Shown here: piece after piece, positions 1 through 9,810 of the stretch | Numbering within the stretch: position 1 is the first letter of the stretch | How the letters are laid out: each line of letters begins with the position of its first letter | From: Pontibacter actiniarum | GTDB lineage: Bacteria > Bacteroidota > Bacteroidia > Cytophagales > Hymenobacteraceae | Assembly (NCBI RefSeq): GCF_003585765.1 | Contig: NZ_CP021235.1 | Coordinates: 2,356,001 to 2,420,000, forward strand | Direction: 5' to 3' | Length of the DNA stretch: 64,000 nucleotides | Program-made: the position numbers and the translations under genes | Notes under the pieces: model-generated | What the model was told of the DNA's origin: nothing | What the model saw: the letters and a program-made list of their open reading frames with translations, nothing else | Databases searched by the model: none

Positions 1-506
1 AGCATTCATCTGAGCAACGCCAGCGGGAGAGACGCTTTTCACAGCGCCTGCTCTTAACAGTAAGCTTAGGCGTAGAGACAGAGTTTCTTGGACCTAGGCC
101 AGCCGGTGCATGCTGATAAAGGAGAATCCGTATAACAAAGCAGCACGCTCTTAAATAAGGACCACAAGAGGCATCTCAAGTTCTACTACTGAGTGAAATT
201 TTTGACCCTGCTTCCAGGCCCCTCTTCTGTAAGAGGAAGTGTTACGTGAAGCAAGCTGCCTTTAGAACTTTTCCTGTCCTCCCCCATTGTTACGCCAGTA
301 TCTTCGCATAGTGCTGCGTTGTACTGTGGTTGGTCGGCCGGAGTTTCTTCGACATGCTCTCCATAAGCACCCCGTTCAACGGCGAGACCATGATGGCGAA
401 GGTGTGGCGGGCCGTGTGGAAGGCCAGTTGCCTTTGGATTCGACAAACTGCTGCAATCTCCTATGTCCCCAAGGAGTAACCCCTTCAATAGGCCCATGTC
501 CACACG
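1..506. other. No gene recognised
   Basis: Short open frames exist on both strands (for example 186-503 minus), but none has a recognisable motif, a convincing start or a coding-like composition. The stretch lies downstream of the kinase gene that ends at 507. I see no RNA gene or clear terminator in it. Confidence 0.5.
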
Positions 507-2483
507 TTAAGATGACACAGGCTTCTCCTGCCGCGCTACGACAGCCTCCCCTATAACAGCAGACAGCATAATAGTGAAGACGCTCCCCTTCCCCTGCTCG
601 CTTTCCACCTGAATGCAGCCCCCAAAGCTCTCCACCAGCTCTTTGCAGAGCATCAGCCCCAAGCCAGTGCCTTTCTCATTCGCGGTCCCAAGCGTTGTGA
701 AGCGGCGCTCGGAAAAGAGCTTTTCCAGGTGCACAGCCGACATACCACGACCCTGGTCGAGCACAGAGAGGATTACTTTTCCGCCACTCTCCCCTGCCTG
801 CAGCCGGACTTCTTTTCCGGGGTAAGAGAACTTCACCGCATTGGTCAGCAGGTTTCGCAGCGCAAAGGCCAGCCTTTCCCTGTCTGCCAAAGCAACCAAG
901 TGCCGGGACACCTGGTTGACGAGGCGGATATCTTTGGCCTCCGCCTCCGACCGTACCTGCAGCACGCTCTGCTCGGCCACTGCATATAGCTCCACCGGCT
1001 GCGCCTCTGACCCGGCGACATCCAGCTGCGATTTGGCCCACACCAGCACGTTGTCCAACATGCCCGTGGCCACCTCCATCGCCTTATCCAGCAGCCCGAA
1101 CAGGTGCCGGGTTTCACCCTCCGACATGTGCTTCTGCTGAGCCAGCCCCAGCACGCCTTTGACGGTATTGAAGGGGCTCCGCAGGTCGTGGGACACGATA
1201 GAGAACACCTTATTCTTAAAGGCATTGTGCCGCTCAAGCTGCTGGTTCTGCTCCTGCAGGGCCATTGCCTGCGCCAGGATCTCCGCCTGTTGCTCCTGCA
1301 CCTGGCCGTACGCCACACGAAGGTCCGCGTGGGTAGCCTTGAGCCTCCTCCGGTTCACATACAGTAATCCCAGCAGCACCAGTAGCAGCAGGATCAGCGT
1401 CCACTGCAGCAAAAGAGCCCGCCGCTGACTAGCTATCTGCGCCCCCTTTTGCTCCCCCTCCGCCTTCAAAAGGCGATTCTCCTGTTCCCGCTGTAACGCT
1501 TCATAGCGGGCCGTTAGCTCGGCTTCCAGCTCCTTGCGGCGCTCAGCGTTCAATAGCTCGCTATGCCGGGTGTAGAGGGAGAGGTAACTGTAGGCTTGAC
1601 CAGAGTCTCCCATGGCAGCGTAGATCGCGTGCAGCCCCTGGGCCGCCTCGGCGATCTTCTTGCTGGACCCGGTCTGCTCGGCTATCGCCAGTCCCTCCAG
1701 AGCGTACCGTCGGGCAAGCCCCTGCTTCCCCACGGCATGGTAGATGTCGGCAATCTTCACCAGCGAGGACAGCCGGATCATCTCATTTCCAATCTCTTCG
1801 TTCAGGCGAACGGATTGGAAGAGGAAGGGCAACCCCTGTTCCGGCTGCCCCAGGTATACGTGCACGTTGCCGATGTTATGGAGGCTGATAGCCCAGGCCC
1901 TACGATCACCGATTTCTTTCTGGAGCCGTGCGGCGTGCTGGAAACAGCGTAGTGCCTGCCGGTACTGCCCCTTCACCTCGTGCACGTTACCCAGGTTATT
2001 GTAGGTCTTGCTCAGCCGCAGCACGTCGTTGGTAGTTTTGGCCAGCTCTAGGGCTCTGCGGTAGTGGCGCAGCGCCCGCTCATTGTCCTCGATTCGAATA
2101 TACACGTTCCCCAGGCTCAGCAGGGAAGTAATCACGCCGGCGGTGTCCTCCAATTGCTCCCTGGCTTGCAGGGCGCTGAGGTGGCAACGCATGGCCTGGT
2201 CGTACTCCCCCAGGGCCAGGTGCGCCCTCCCGAGCAGGTGAACGGCCTCGGCCCTCCCGGCCACCAGTCCCGCGGCCAGCGCCAACTTGTTGGCTGCCTG
2301 CGCGTGCATCCTGGCCTTTGCCGGGTCAGCAAGTAGGTACTGCTCGCTCAGCCCGCAATGCAGCCTCACCCGCGCAGAGTCCGTGGTTGCGCGGGCCAAC
2401 TCGGCTCTCAGGCTGTCTTCCAAGGCGCGCTGCGCCTGGAGCGGACCGGCGAGCAAGAGCAGCAACACTAAAAAGATTTTCAT
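507..2483 (-). CDS. TPR-containing sensor histidine kinase
   Basis: A membrane sensor kinase of the Bacteroidetes type with a periplasmic TPR sensor. I chose the ATG at 2483 because it gives a clean signal peptide (MKIFLVLLLLLAGPLQAQ); an ATG 24 nt upstream only adds an odd extension. Residues about 30-330 are TPR repeats (motifs such as NNLGNVHEVKGQYRQALRCF). A coiled coil and a single membrane helix (about 360-385) follow, then a second coiled coil. The HisKA box FSIVSHDLRSP carries the phospho-accepting His near residue 432. The ATPase domain shows the N box (NLLTNAVKFS), G1 (DQGRGM) and G2 (GTGLGLMLCKELV). There is no receiver domain and no adjacent intact response regulator, so it is an orphan kinase. 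The ligand is unknown. Confidence 0.93.
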   Translation of the reverse strand: MKIFLVLLLLLAGPLQAQRALEDSLRAELARATTDSARVRLHCGLSEQYLLADPAKARMHAQAANKLALAAGLVAGRAEAVHLLGRAHLALGEYDQAMRCHLSALQAREQLEDTAGVITSLLSLGNVYIRIEDNERALRHYRRALELAKTTNDVLRLSKTYNNLGNVHEVKGQYRQALRCFQHAARLQKEIGDRRAWAISLHNIGNVHVYLGQPEQGLPFLFQSVRLNEEIGNEMIRLSSLVKIADIYHAVGKQGLARRYALEGLAIAEQTGSSKKIAEAAQGLHAIYAAMGDSGQAYSYLSLYTRHSELLNAERRKELEAELTARYEALQREQENRLLKAEGEQKGAQIASQRRALLLQWTLILLLLVLLGLLYVNRRRLKATHADLRVAYGQVQEQQAEILAQAMALQEQNQQLERHNAFKNKVFSIVSHDLRSPFNTVKGVLGLAQQKHMSEGETRHLFGLLDKAMEVATGMLDNVLVWAKSQLDVAGSEAQPVELYAVAEQSVLQVRSEAEAKDIRLVNQVSRHLVALADRERLAFALRNLLTNAVKFSYPGKEVRLQAGESGGKVILSVLDQGRGMSAVHLEKLFSERRFTTLGTANEKGTGLGLMLCKELVESFGGCIQVESEQGKGSVFTIMLSAVIGEAVVARQEKPVSS

Positions 2484-2507
2484 AAAAGGGCTAACATATG
2501 GCAGCAA

Positions 2508-3400
2508 GCACTACGCTGCTGGTTTTCAGCTATGGTTGGGATACATGTTTCTTTATTGCATGCAAATGTAAAAGGAAAAAAGATAACCGACATATCTTTC
2601 TGCATACTGGTCATACTATTGACTGCCTGCTTTTTATCATACTCAAGCTTTCTCACAGCTGGCGCTGCATGATTGTAAGCTTTAATATCACGGTTTAGTT
2701 TCGCTTGCCCCCAAAAGCTGCTCCAGGCTTTCTTCAGTTACCTATCTTTGGGGCTTTCTGTTTTTGTCTAAGCCCAAGATACCGGCAGTCTACAACCAAA
2801 GCTTAGGACCAGCACTACTCAAAGCTCTACTTTCCCGCAGCAGTATATAAAATTCTAACGATATGATATAACCCTACTGAAAGTTATCCCTGCCTCATCT
2901 CCAACTGAAGCCACTCAACTCAACAATGGGCAAATGAAGAGGTCTCTACTTAGTAAATTCTCACGTCCATATCAAACTCTTACAGGCTCCCTCCAAAGCT
3001 TTGACAAGGTTGCCCAAGGACTCGTCTTCATTATTTCCTGTTGCAGATGTATTCCCCTTTAGTCTAATGCTTCCATCTTTAGAAACAGCTCCTTACCATC
3101 CTACGCTTCGTTGTCAGCTTTACCCATGCGCAGAAGGTGTGCGCATACTAAGGTATCAGACCGGGAGCTTGGCATGCTTAAGCCGTATATAGTACCAGGA
3201 AGTTGTTTATGGTTGCTGTCCGCTCAAATCAAAGAACAGCAAGAGGTGAAACAGAATGGAGCAAGGCCGCTACCCCTACCCAAAGCCACTAACAACCTAC
3301 CATGCTAGAAAAAGAGAACAGGGAATTTTACGGTGATTCATCAATTTACATTAAGTTCGCAAACTTTTGCACCAGTTAGAATACGAACCGTTTTTATCAG
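2508..3400. other. Intergenic region, no gene recognised
   Basis: About 900 bases with only short, motif-free frames. The end next to the kinase presumably holds its promoter on the minus strand. I see no tRNA, terminator or long repeat. Confidence 0.5.
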
Positions 3401-3814
3401 ATGAGGCAGGAACTTAAGAATATATTCGGAAAAGTATTTATCACGATAACCGTAGACAACGAAAACAGGTGGGTACACACCAACTGGATCGGCTACCTGA
3501 CACAGGACAACATCAAAGCAGGTGCTCTGGCATACACGGATGCAATAAAGGCGACAGGGTTCAGCTGCGTACTCAACGACACCAGCGAGGTCCTTGGGAG
3601 CTGGGACCACTCTCTTGAGTGGGTTCTCAATGAATGGGCAACCAAAGCCGCTGCTGCTGGAATAAAGCACTTTGCCCTGATAATCTCTCCCGATACCTTT
3701 GCCGGGACCTCCGCATCGAACTTCCACGCAAGCAACAGCGCATTTGAGGTCAGGGTTTTCAACAACAGAACCAGCGCCGAGCCCTGGCTACGACAATATT
3801 CCTTAATGAAATAA
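3401..3814 (+). CDS. Small STAS/SpoIIAA-like protein
   Basis: A 137-residue cytosolic protein without a signal peptide. It starts with a helix-rich MRQELKNIFGKVF segment and continues with alternating strand and helix patterns (GYLTQDNIKAGALAYTDAI, FSCVLNDTSEVLGSW, FALIISPDTFAG). This is the pattern of the STAS/SEC14-like proteins that are common and poorly characterised in Hymenobacter relatives; they are thought to be stress or signalling adaptors. Full length for such proteins (about 130-140 aa). A decayed second copy appears to lie just downstream at 3865. The fold assignment is by eye and moderately uncertain; no partner is known. Confidence 0.7.
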   Translation: MRQELKNIFGKVFITITVDNENRWVHTNWIGYLTQDNIKAGALAYTDAIKATGFSCVLNDTSEVLGSWDHSLEWVLNEWATKAAAAGIKHFALIISPDTFAGTSASNFHASNSAFEVRVFNNRTSAEPWLRQYSLMK

Positions 3815-3864
3815 AGGGTTGGGTGTTATGTACTGGAATGTGTGAACGAATGTGTTTCTCCCGT

Positions 3865-3927
3865 ATGGAACAAGAGGTTGAGTTAAGGAAAGTGTTCGGC
3901 AGTGTGTTTTCAAAGCCGGAAGGATAA
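3865..3927 (+). pseudogene. Truncated duplicate of the STAS-like gene
   Basis: An ATG opens a 20-codon frame reading MEQEVELRKVFGSVFSKPEG and then stops. Its first 15 residues resemble the start of the intact neighbour (MRQELKNIFGKVF). After the stop the DNA still encodes a short AQWVGV patch that recalls the neighbour's TNWIGYL. I read this as the remnant of a tandem duplicate inactivated by stops and deletions. The match is short, so chance similarity is possible. Confidence 0.45.
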
Positions 3928-3960
3928 AGGGCAGCGCAATTCTGCCTGCTCAGTGGGTCG

Positions 3961-4194
3961 GTGTGCAGTCCTTGTTCCTTTATTGAACAGACCCCACACG
4001 TAAAGCCTGAAGGCCGTTATTCCAGCGCCATAGAGGCGTTGAAGGGAATCCATCAACAGCCCTTCGTCTTAATTTTTCCGGACCTTCAAATGCCTGATCT
4101 GAGTGCTACAGAATTGGCCCGTGCCTTGGACAGGGCGAGTATGATACAGGTCCTCGTGTTTTTTTCCTCAGCCTTTAGCCAGTACGGTCATTAA
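3961..4194 (+). pseudogene. Response-regulator receiver fragment
   Basis: A 77-codon frame whose middle part (ALKGIHQQPFVLIFPDLQMP followed by DLSATELARAL) follows the receiver-domain pattern around the phospho-acceptor Asp of LytTR- and NarL-type response regulators. The usual DLQMPDLSG core is recognisable, but the frame lacks the N-terminal acidic pair, stops after about half a receiver and has no output domain. It is probably a decayed response-regulator gene. No intact partner is visible for the orphan kinase at 507-2483. Confidence 0.5.
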
Positions 4195-4943
4195 ATACTT
4201 CAGCATAACGCATGATTAGCTTTACCCTCTCTTTCAGTACGACTGAGTTACAATTGGTACCATGCCCTTTTAAATCTTTAAAATAGTTATTCACACTATA
4301 ACTATTTCCACTATCTTACCATTCATTGGTCCTAAGACCATGACCTAACAAACATGAAGTAGAGGCCGGTAGTAGCTATACCCACTGGGTGCTGAGGGTA
4401 GTTCTCTCCGGCTCTCTGCTTTGTGCTTGACTAGGAAGCAGAAAGCTCAGGTAGCAGGATAACTACCTATGAAGCAAGGGTTCTTGCCTTGTGGCAGGGA
4501 TGATGTTCATGACGGCCAAGAGAGGTACCGTTAACTATACCTCCCACCTTACCTTGTCCAACGAGGAAACCCTGAGTCTCTGTTTAGTCCTCCTTTTGGA
4601 ACCTACCGGTAGTAACTAGGCTCCCACCACTATCTCTGTTTTGCAATTCGTCTTAAGGCATGGGCACGCCTCGCGGTTGGGGACACAGTGCCTGCCGCAC
4701 AGGTTTTCCTGCACCTTATAACTTGCTCGTACAAGACAGGGTATTTTAGTTTTAGCTACAAGTAAGCACAGACTTTGTGCAACACGCCAAAGCACGAAAC
4801 CTCTTGCCCCTCCTGAAGGCTGTAAACGGTGTTTCGCTTCTAACGAACCTCTTGCTAAATGCGATAAACCTTCCTGCCAGTTTGCGCGTGCTGTCTCCTC
4901 TCCAAAACAAATCCTGATGCCGCTCCACCCCACCAACAGGCAT
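4195..4943. other. Intergenic region, no gene recognised
   Basis: About 750 bases with no supported gene. The short minus-strand frames at 4616-5067 have no motifs and run into the terminator region. I see no RNA gene. Confidence 0.5.
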
Positions 4944-4978
4944 AAAAAAAGCAGGTGGTGCCTTGCGACACCACCTGC
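4944..4978 (-). terminator. Rho-independent terminator of the nuclease/T9SS operon
   Basis: A perfect 10-bp inverted repeat (GCAGGTGGTG at 4951-4960, CACCACCTGC at 4969-4978) with an 8-nt loop. On the minus strand it is followed by a run of seven T (4944-4950). It lies about 25 bases after the stop codon of the 964-aa secreted protein, so it ends that transcript. Confidence 0.9.
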
Positions 4979-5002
4979 TCTGGAAAAGGCTTGCGTGACC
5001 TG

Positions 5003-7897
5003 CTAGTGCAGGGCCACACGCCGGGAGATGAATCCTTTCGGCGTCTGCACCAGCAGCACGTACACACCGCGTGGCAGCTGCCCCACCGCCAGGGTCACAT
5101 CCAGGGTGCCCGCCGTGTGCAGCCGCTGCGAAAGCACCTGGCGACCGGCCAGGTCGAGAAGCAGCACCTGCGCCGTGCCCTGGCCAGTCTCCTGGGCCTG
5201 GACGCGCAGCCTATCCGTGGCCGGCACCGGGTACACAGCCACCCCTGTGGCCAGCTGCTCGTCCCGCACGCCGGTCGGTGTGAACATCACGGCCGCGGAG
5301 GCCTCAGAAACACACTCCCCTACTTTTGCCGTCACGGTGTAGGAGCCGGCTGCCGTCGCCGTGTAGGCCGCCGCCGTTGCCTCCTCGATCGCCGTGCCGT
5401 TCAGGTACCACTGGTACGTAGCCCCTGCCACCGGGCTGGTCACCTGCAGCGCCATGCCCTCGGTCACCACGGCCGGTATGGCCGGCTCTGTGCAGGCCGC
5501 CGCGCCGCGGGCCAGGTTGTAGGAGGTCGCCACGCGGATCCCATCCAAGGTCAGCGCAGGGGAGGAAGAACCCTGGCGCAGGGCGATCGTGCCGATGTCC
5601 GACGGCGAGCGGTCCCCGCCTTCGGTGATCGTGGCCGCCCCCGTCGCCGGCTCTGCCGCCGCAGGGTTCACATACAGCGTAGTGGTATTGTCCGTCTCAT
5701 CAAAGGTGTATTTGGTCACCAGCAGGTAGGTCGTGTTCAGATCGTAGGACTCGGTGGTATACACCTGTTCCGAACCGCTGCCGCTAATGCCGAACTGCAC
5801 CTTGCCTTCCCCGGCCGCACGCACGTACACGCGGCTACGGAAGGTAGTACCCATGCTGGCAGGCGCTAGGTGCAGGAAGTAATCCCCGCCCGCGCTGGCT
5901 GCGCTCACCTTCACCAGGAAGGCCGTATAGACTGCCGTGCCGGCACTCACCGGCTCAAAGCCACGGTTCACATCCTGGCCACTGGCCACCAGCTGGGCAC
6001 TGTTGCCAATGCCGCCGGACGGGTAGCCCTCGTAGGCGAGCCCCTCGGCGACCACCGGGATGGCATTGGTCGTACCACCGCTGTGCGCGGCCCAGCCGTT
6101 ATCGGTCAGCAGGCTGGCCGCTGTATAGTCAAAGTTCTCTTCCAGGGCCAGAAAGGCTGCCGCCGCCGGTGTGCTTTCGCTGGCGCGGCCGGCCGTTTCG
6201 GTCAGGTAGTTCTCGGCGAACTCCGTGTCGTTGTCGTTGTAGTCAAACACGGCGAAGTGGTAGGTGTTTGAGCCGCGCAGGCCGGTTACCGTCACCTCGT
6301 TGCCCGTTCCGCTGTAGACCACAAAGTTACCCGTGCCCAGCTCCTGGCCCTGACGGAAGGCGGCATCTGCCGTATAGCGCAGCCCGTCTTCCGGTACCGC
6401 GTCCACCGCGCCTCCCTGCCGCGCCAGCACCAGGTGTCTGACGCCGTCGCCACCAGCTAATGTCAGTTTCATGGAGTTGCCGGTCACCTCGCTGATTGCG
6501 ATCGTGGAGGCAATCGTCGGCTCTGCGGCCAGCGCAATCGCAACCGTTGTGAAAGAGCGTTCCTGGCCGTAGGTCGTGCCCACGGCATTGGTGGCGTAGG
6601 CGCGTACGTAATAGGTGGTGCTGTGGGCCAGGCCAGTGAGCTGGCTGGTAAAGGCGCCGGTACCGGTGCCATCGGCTGTTTTGGCGTCGGCCAGGGTCGG
6701 GTTCGCCGCTGTGGACCACACCACGCCGCGGGCCATCACATCACTGCCGCCGTCCGAGGAGATCTCCCCGCCCGCCGTGGCGCTATTGGTGGCTACGTCG
6801 GTGACAGCTGTGCTGGCCAGCGTGGCCGGATAGGCCGGGGCGATGCCCGTGCCGCTTACGGCTACCTGCATCGCCGGCCCCCCTGCGTCGGATACGGCGA
6901 TGCCAGCGACATAGGCCTCCGCCGCCGACGGGGCAAAGCGCACCTCCACCGTGGTCGCGGCCAAACTGCCGGCCACGGGCGAAAGCGTAATGGCACAGCA
7001 GGCAAAGGGATTGTCACCCACCCGGATCTCAAAGCCTGGGGCCGGTGTGATGGTAACATTGCCTGACAGCCCCTCCCCCTGCACGTTAAAAGATCTGACG
7101 GCAGAGACGCTGCCTACCTCCACATTTCCGAAATCAGGAAGCGCGGCGGTGGAAAGCACCAGAGCCTGACCACCGGTACCGGGATCTCCCGGACCTGGCT
7201 CCCCTTCGCTCGCCGTGGCCGTGATGGCCAGGTTATCCAGATTGATTTTGGGACGGCTGCCGGAGACTCCCTCGGAAGCAGAGGTCACCAGGTAAAAGCG
7301 CAGCCTCGCGTCTGTCTTCCCGCTGAAGGCGGCAGGCAGGGCGATGTTGGCCAGAGCGCCGCTGGACGCCTCGTTGTTGGTCAGCACTACCGTGGTGCCC
7401 GGCAGCTCCTCGAAGGCTCCGTCCGTGCCGGTGTTGGCCTGGACACTGAAGGTGGCCTGGCGGTTCCCCGAGGAATTGTTCACCTCGGCCCAGTCCAGGC
7501 TCAGCGTGCCCGCCTCAGTGCCGGTGAAGTCCAGCAGCAGGTCAAAGGCTGCCGCGTTGGCCCCGTCGGCGCCGGTGGCCAGCAGCACAATGCTCTCAGG
7601 TCCAAGAGGCGTCGTGTCTCTTCCCATTTGCACACCCCCGGTGGAGCCGCTCACAAACACCTTGTTCTGCGAGGGTAGGGTCGGGCTGGGCGTAGCGACC
7701 TGAAAAGGGTTCGCCCCCTCGCCCGCGGCGAAGTCGGTCGTCCACCCGGAAATGGCGTCAAAGGTTTGCGTGTAATTCCCGCCGGCAAGGCGGTAAGGGG
7801 CTTTGGCCTGTGCCGCCGCCAGCAGCGGCAGCAGGGTCAGTGCCAGGAGCAGGACGCCCTGGCGGAAAATATACGTGATGTTCTCGCGATGTCTCAT
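5003..7897 (-). CDS. Secreted multidomain protein with T9SS sorting domain
   Basis: A 964-residue extracellular protein. It has an N-terminal signal peptide (hydrophobic GVLLLALTLLPLLAAAQA), a jelly-roll-like N-terminal region (about 30-225) and a choice-of-anchor-D/Ig-like segment (about 245-350). An FN3-like block follows (about 355-450, with YYVRAYATNAVGTTYG typical of Bacteroidetes surface proteins), then more beta-rich domains and an Ig-like domain (YQWYLNGTAI, about 830). The last 85 residues form a type A sorting domain (VYPVPATDRL, then GVYVLLVQTPKG). Such C-termini direct export through the type IX secretion system. No catalytic motif is evident, so the role is probably adhesion or scaffolding. 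It starts 30 bases after the nuclease gene and shares its terminator, so co-transcription is likely. Confidence 0.88.
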   Translation of the reverse strand: MRHRENITYIFRQGVLLLALTLLPLLAAAQAKAPYRLAGGNYTQTFDAISGWTTDFAAGEGANPFQVATPSPTLPSQNKVFVSGSTGGVQMGRDTTPLGPESIVLLATGADGANAAAFDLLLDFTGTEAGTLSLDWAEVNNSSGNRQATFSVQANTGTDGAFEELPGTTVVLTNNEASSGALANIALPAAFSGKTDARLRFYLVTSASEGVSGSRPKINLDNLAITATASEGEPGPGDPGTGGQALVLSTAALPDFGNVEVGSVSAVRSFNVQGEGLSGNVTITPAPGFEIRVGDNPFACCAITLSPVAGSLAATTVEVRFAPSAAEAYVAGIAVSDAGGPAMQVAVSGTGIAPAYPATLASTAVTDVATNSATAGGEISSDGGSDVMARGVVWSTAANPTLADAKTADGTGTGAFTSQLTGLAHSTTYYVRAYATNAVGTTYGQERSFTTVAIALAAEPTIASTIAISEVTGNSMKLTLAGGDGVRHLVLARQGGAVDAVPEDGLRYTADAAFRQGQELGTGNFVVYSGTGNEVTVTGLRGSNTYHFAVFDYNDNDTEFAENYLTETAGRASESTPAAAAFLALEENFDYTAASLLTDNGWAAHSGGTTNAIPVVAEGLAYEGYPSGGIGNSAQLVASGQDVNRGFEPVSAGTAVYTAFLVKVSAASAGGDYFLHLAPASMGTTFRSRVYVRAAGEGKVQFGISGSGSEQVYTTESYDLNTTYLLVTKYTFDETDNTTTLYVNPAAAEPATGAATITEGGDRSPSDIGTIALRQGSSSPALTLDGIRVATSYNLARGAAACTEPAIPAVVTEGMALQVTSPVAGATYQWYLNGTAIEEATAAAYTATAAGSYTVTAKVGECVSEASAAVMFTPTGVRDEQLATGVAVYPVPATDRLRVQAQETGQGTAQVLLLDLAGRQVLSQRLHTAGTLDVTLAVGQLPRGVYVLLVQTPKGFISRRVALH

Positions 7898-7927
7898 GTC
7901 TGTTTCGTTCTCGTTCCTGAAATAGCC

Positions 7928-9268
7928 TTAGTTGGTCGGCCCGTTGTCCACGGCCGCCTCGATCTGGGTCTGCACCCCAGCAGGAAGGTTGGAGAGTAGG
8001 TCCAGGCCGGTGGCCACCTCAATCTCATCGATGGACACGCGGTAGGCGCCCCAGTCGGTGTTGATGCTGTTGGCATTCGGCGTGTCGATGGCGATCACGC
8101 GGGTAGCGGCCGTGATGCGGGACACGTCGTTTTCGCCTACCGGCAGGATCACCGCCACTTTCCACACCCGGTTCGGCACCGTCACGTGGCCGTTGTCGAT
8201 GGTGTTGGTCGTGCCGCCGTTTGAGCCGGAGCCGCCCACCCCATAGTTGCCCATGATCAGGTACACCTCGTAGCCGGACTCGGCATAAGAGCGGGTATAC
8301 TGCTCAAAGTTATTCCAGGTCTTCTGGTTGTTGTTGGGGGCCTGCGGGATCATGTTGGTCATCAGGAAAGTGGCCGAGTTGGCCTCCACCGAGGAGGTGC
8401 GGTCGGCCGAAGGCGCGTTGTGGCCCCGGTCAAAGCCGCTGCCGCGGTAGCTGTTCTCGTTCACGCGGTACCAGCCGGCCGGCAGCGCCGGATCTTCGCG
8501 GAAGTTGTCTTGGCGGTCTGCCCCGCCCCGGTCCGAGGCATCCAGGTGCCAGCTCACCCAATTCGGGGTGCCGCGGTCACGGCTGTAGGAAAGGGCATAC
8601 TGCGGTTTGCGCATCAGGTAGTTATTGGGATTGCTTACGTCCGGGATGGCCATGCTAGGGTTGCCCAGGGCCAGGTGGTCGTTATCCGGGTAGGCCGGCA
8701 CGGTCGGGTCGTAGGAATCCACGGAGAAGTCATCGATGTTAAGGCGGGCCGTGCCGCCGGAGACCTTACGGATCTCGAACTTCACCGGGGCGGTGGTGTT
8801 CACCGTGAAGGAGGCTGTCTGCAGCCCGGAGGTAGAGGTGATGACGGTCTGGCCGACCTTGTACCACTTCTCGCAACCGCAGGAGGCCACCTGGGTCTGG
8901 GCCCAGAGCTCCCAGCCGCTGCCCGGGTCGTTGCCGTAGATGGCGTGGCGGATACTCACCGTGCCCGCCCCTTCCGGCAGGAAGAAGTCCATGGCCAGGC
9001 GCCCGGCGTTGCGCAGGCGCACCGACTGGCTGCCGGCTTTCTTGTCGTTGTCGGTGCTGCCGATCAGGGCTTCGTCCAGGATCCAGGTGCCGCTGGCCAG
9101 TTGGACGGTGCCAGTGGCGTAGCTGCTTTTAGAGCCGGACTCAAAGGTTTCGGGGAAGTTCTCCGGAGTTGCGGCGAAGGGTACGGCCCAGGAGGTCGCC
9201 GACGCGCTCCAGAGCATCAGGAGCAGGAGGGCCAGGGCCTTCCTGCCGCGCATGTAGAGTTGTAACAT
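7928..9268 (-). CDS. Secreted DNA/RNA non-specific endonuclease
   Basis: A 446-residue exported nuclease. A signal peptide (ALALLLLMLWSASATSWA) is followed by a jelly-roll-like domain (about 35-185) and then the beta-beta-alpha-metal Endonuclease_NS domain (about 195-430). The catalytic DRGH motif is intact (GFDRGHNAP, H near 283) and is followed by the expected NMIPQAPNNN and W..FE metal-site region. Family members (Serratia nuclease, Anabaena NucA) cut single- and double-stranded DNA and RNA. The likely job is degrading extracellular nucleic acids for nutrition or biofilm turnover. The NuiA-type inhibitor gene lies directly upstream. On the minus strand a TAGCTTTG box (9345-9352) fits the Bacteroidetes -7 consensus, but I see no good -33 element. 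Confidence 0.93.
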   Translation of the reverse strand: MLQLYMRGRKALALLLLMLWSASATSWAVPFAATPENFPETFESGSKSSYATGTVQLASGTWILDEALIGSTDNDKKAGSQSVRLRNAGRLAMDFFLPEGAGTVSIRHAIYGNDPGSGWELWAQTQVASCGCEKWYKVGQTVITSTSGLQTASFTVNTTAPVKFEIRKVSGGTARLNIDDFSVDSYDPTVPAYPDNDHLALGNPSMAIPDVSNPNNYLMRKPQYALSYSRDRGTPNWVSWHLDASDRGGADRQDNFREDPALPAGWYRVNENSYRGSGFDRGHNAPSADRTSSVEANSATFLMTNMIPQAPNNNQKTWNNFEQYTRSYAESGYEVYLIMGNYGVGGSGSNGGTTNTIDNGHVTVPNRVWKVAVILPVGENDVSRITAATRVIAIDTPNANSINTDWGAYRVSIDEIEVATGLDLLSNLPAGVQTQIEAAVDNGPTN

Positions 9269-9411
9269 GTAACGGTTGTAAGGATGAAAAATTGGATTGA
9301 TAAGACGAAGATAGGTAATTTTCCCATACCCCGCCGACCAATCGCAAAGCTACGCATCCCATGTTCCCGTTTTGTTGCGTCCGTGTTACCGAACTGTTAC
9401 CAAAGTCCCGC

Positions 9412-9810
9412 TCAGGTCTCCACCAATCGGGTCTTCAGCCCCACTAGGCGACCTGTCGGGGTGCTGCCCAGCAGGAAGGCCTCCACCTGCACCTCCCCCA
9501 GCCGGATCACCTGCACGTGCGCGAGCCGCTCGACAAAAAGCCGCTCCAGGGCCTGGAAACGGGCAGCCTCCTCCTGCATCGCAGGGCTTTGCTCCGGGCT
9601 GGTGCGGGTCATGTTGCGCAGGAAGTACGCCAGATCCACGGTACGGGCCGGGGTACCGACCGGTAGGTCCAGCATCTCGAGCAGCTGTGCCGGGGTTGGC
9701 TCCAGGTATTTGGCGCGGCCCAGGTCCACGGTCTCGAAGGGATAGTCGGACTCGCTCCGGAAGAGCAGCCCCGCCGCCGCCGCCTGCAGCTCAGGTAAGA
9801 TAGGATCCAT
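9412..9810 (-). CDS. NuiA-family nuclease inhibitor
   Basis: A 132-residue cytosolic protein that closely follows the Anabaena NuiA pattern: an N-terminal GLLFRSESDYPFE block, a middle helical block (VDLAYFLRNMTR) and a C-terminal block with RLGEVQVEAFLLG and ending LKTRLVET. NuiA binds and blocks the non-specific nuclease NucA. I chose the ATG at 9810 because it gives the usual family length; in-frame ATGs at 9843 and 9903 are possible. It sits about 145 bases upstream of the nuclease gene on the same strand, which fits a protein that protects the cell from its own unexported nuclease. Family assignment is from remembered sequence pattern and looks strong. Confidence 0.85.
   Translation of the reverse strand: MDPILPELQAAAAGLLFRSESDYPFETVDLGRAKYLEPTPAQLLEMLDLPVGTPARTVDLAYFLRNMTRTSPEQSPAMQEEAARFQALERLFVERLAHVQVIRLGEVQVEAFLLGSTPTGRLVGLKTRLVET

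Noticed and set aside
186..503. 105-codon minus-strand frame near the left edge
   Set aside because: No motif, no clear start signal and low-complexity composition; probably non-coding.
4955..6719. Several plus- and minus-strand frames within the T9SS protein gene
   Set aside because: They are Arg/Gly/Pro-rich shadows of a GC-rich gene with a signal peptide and sorting domain.
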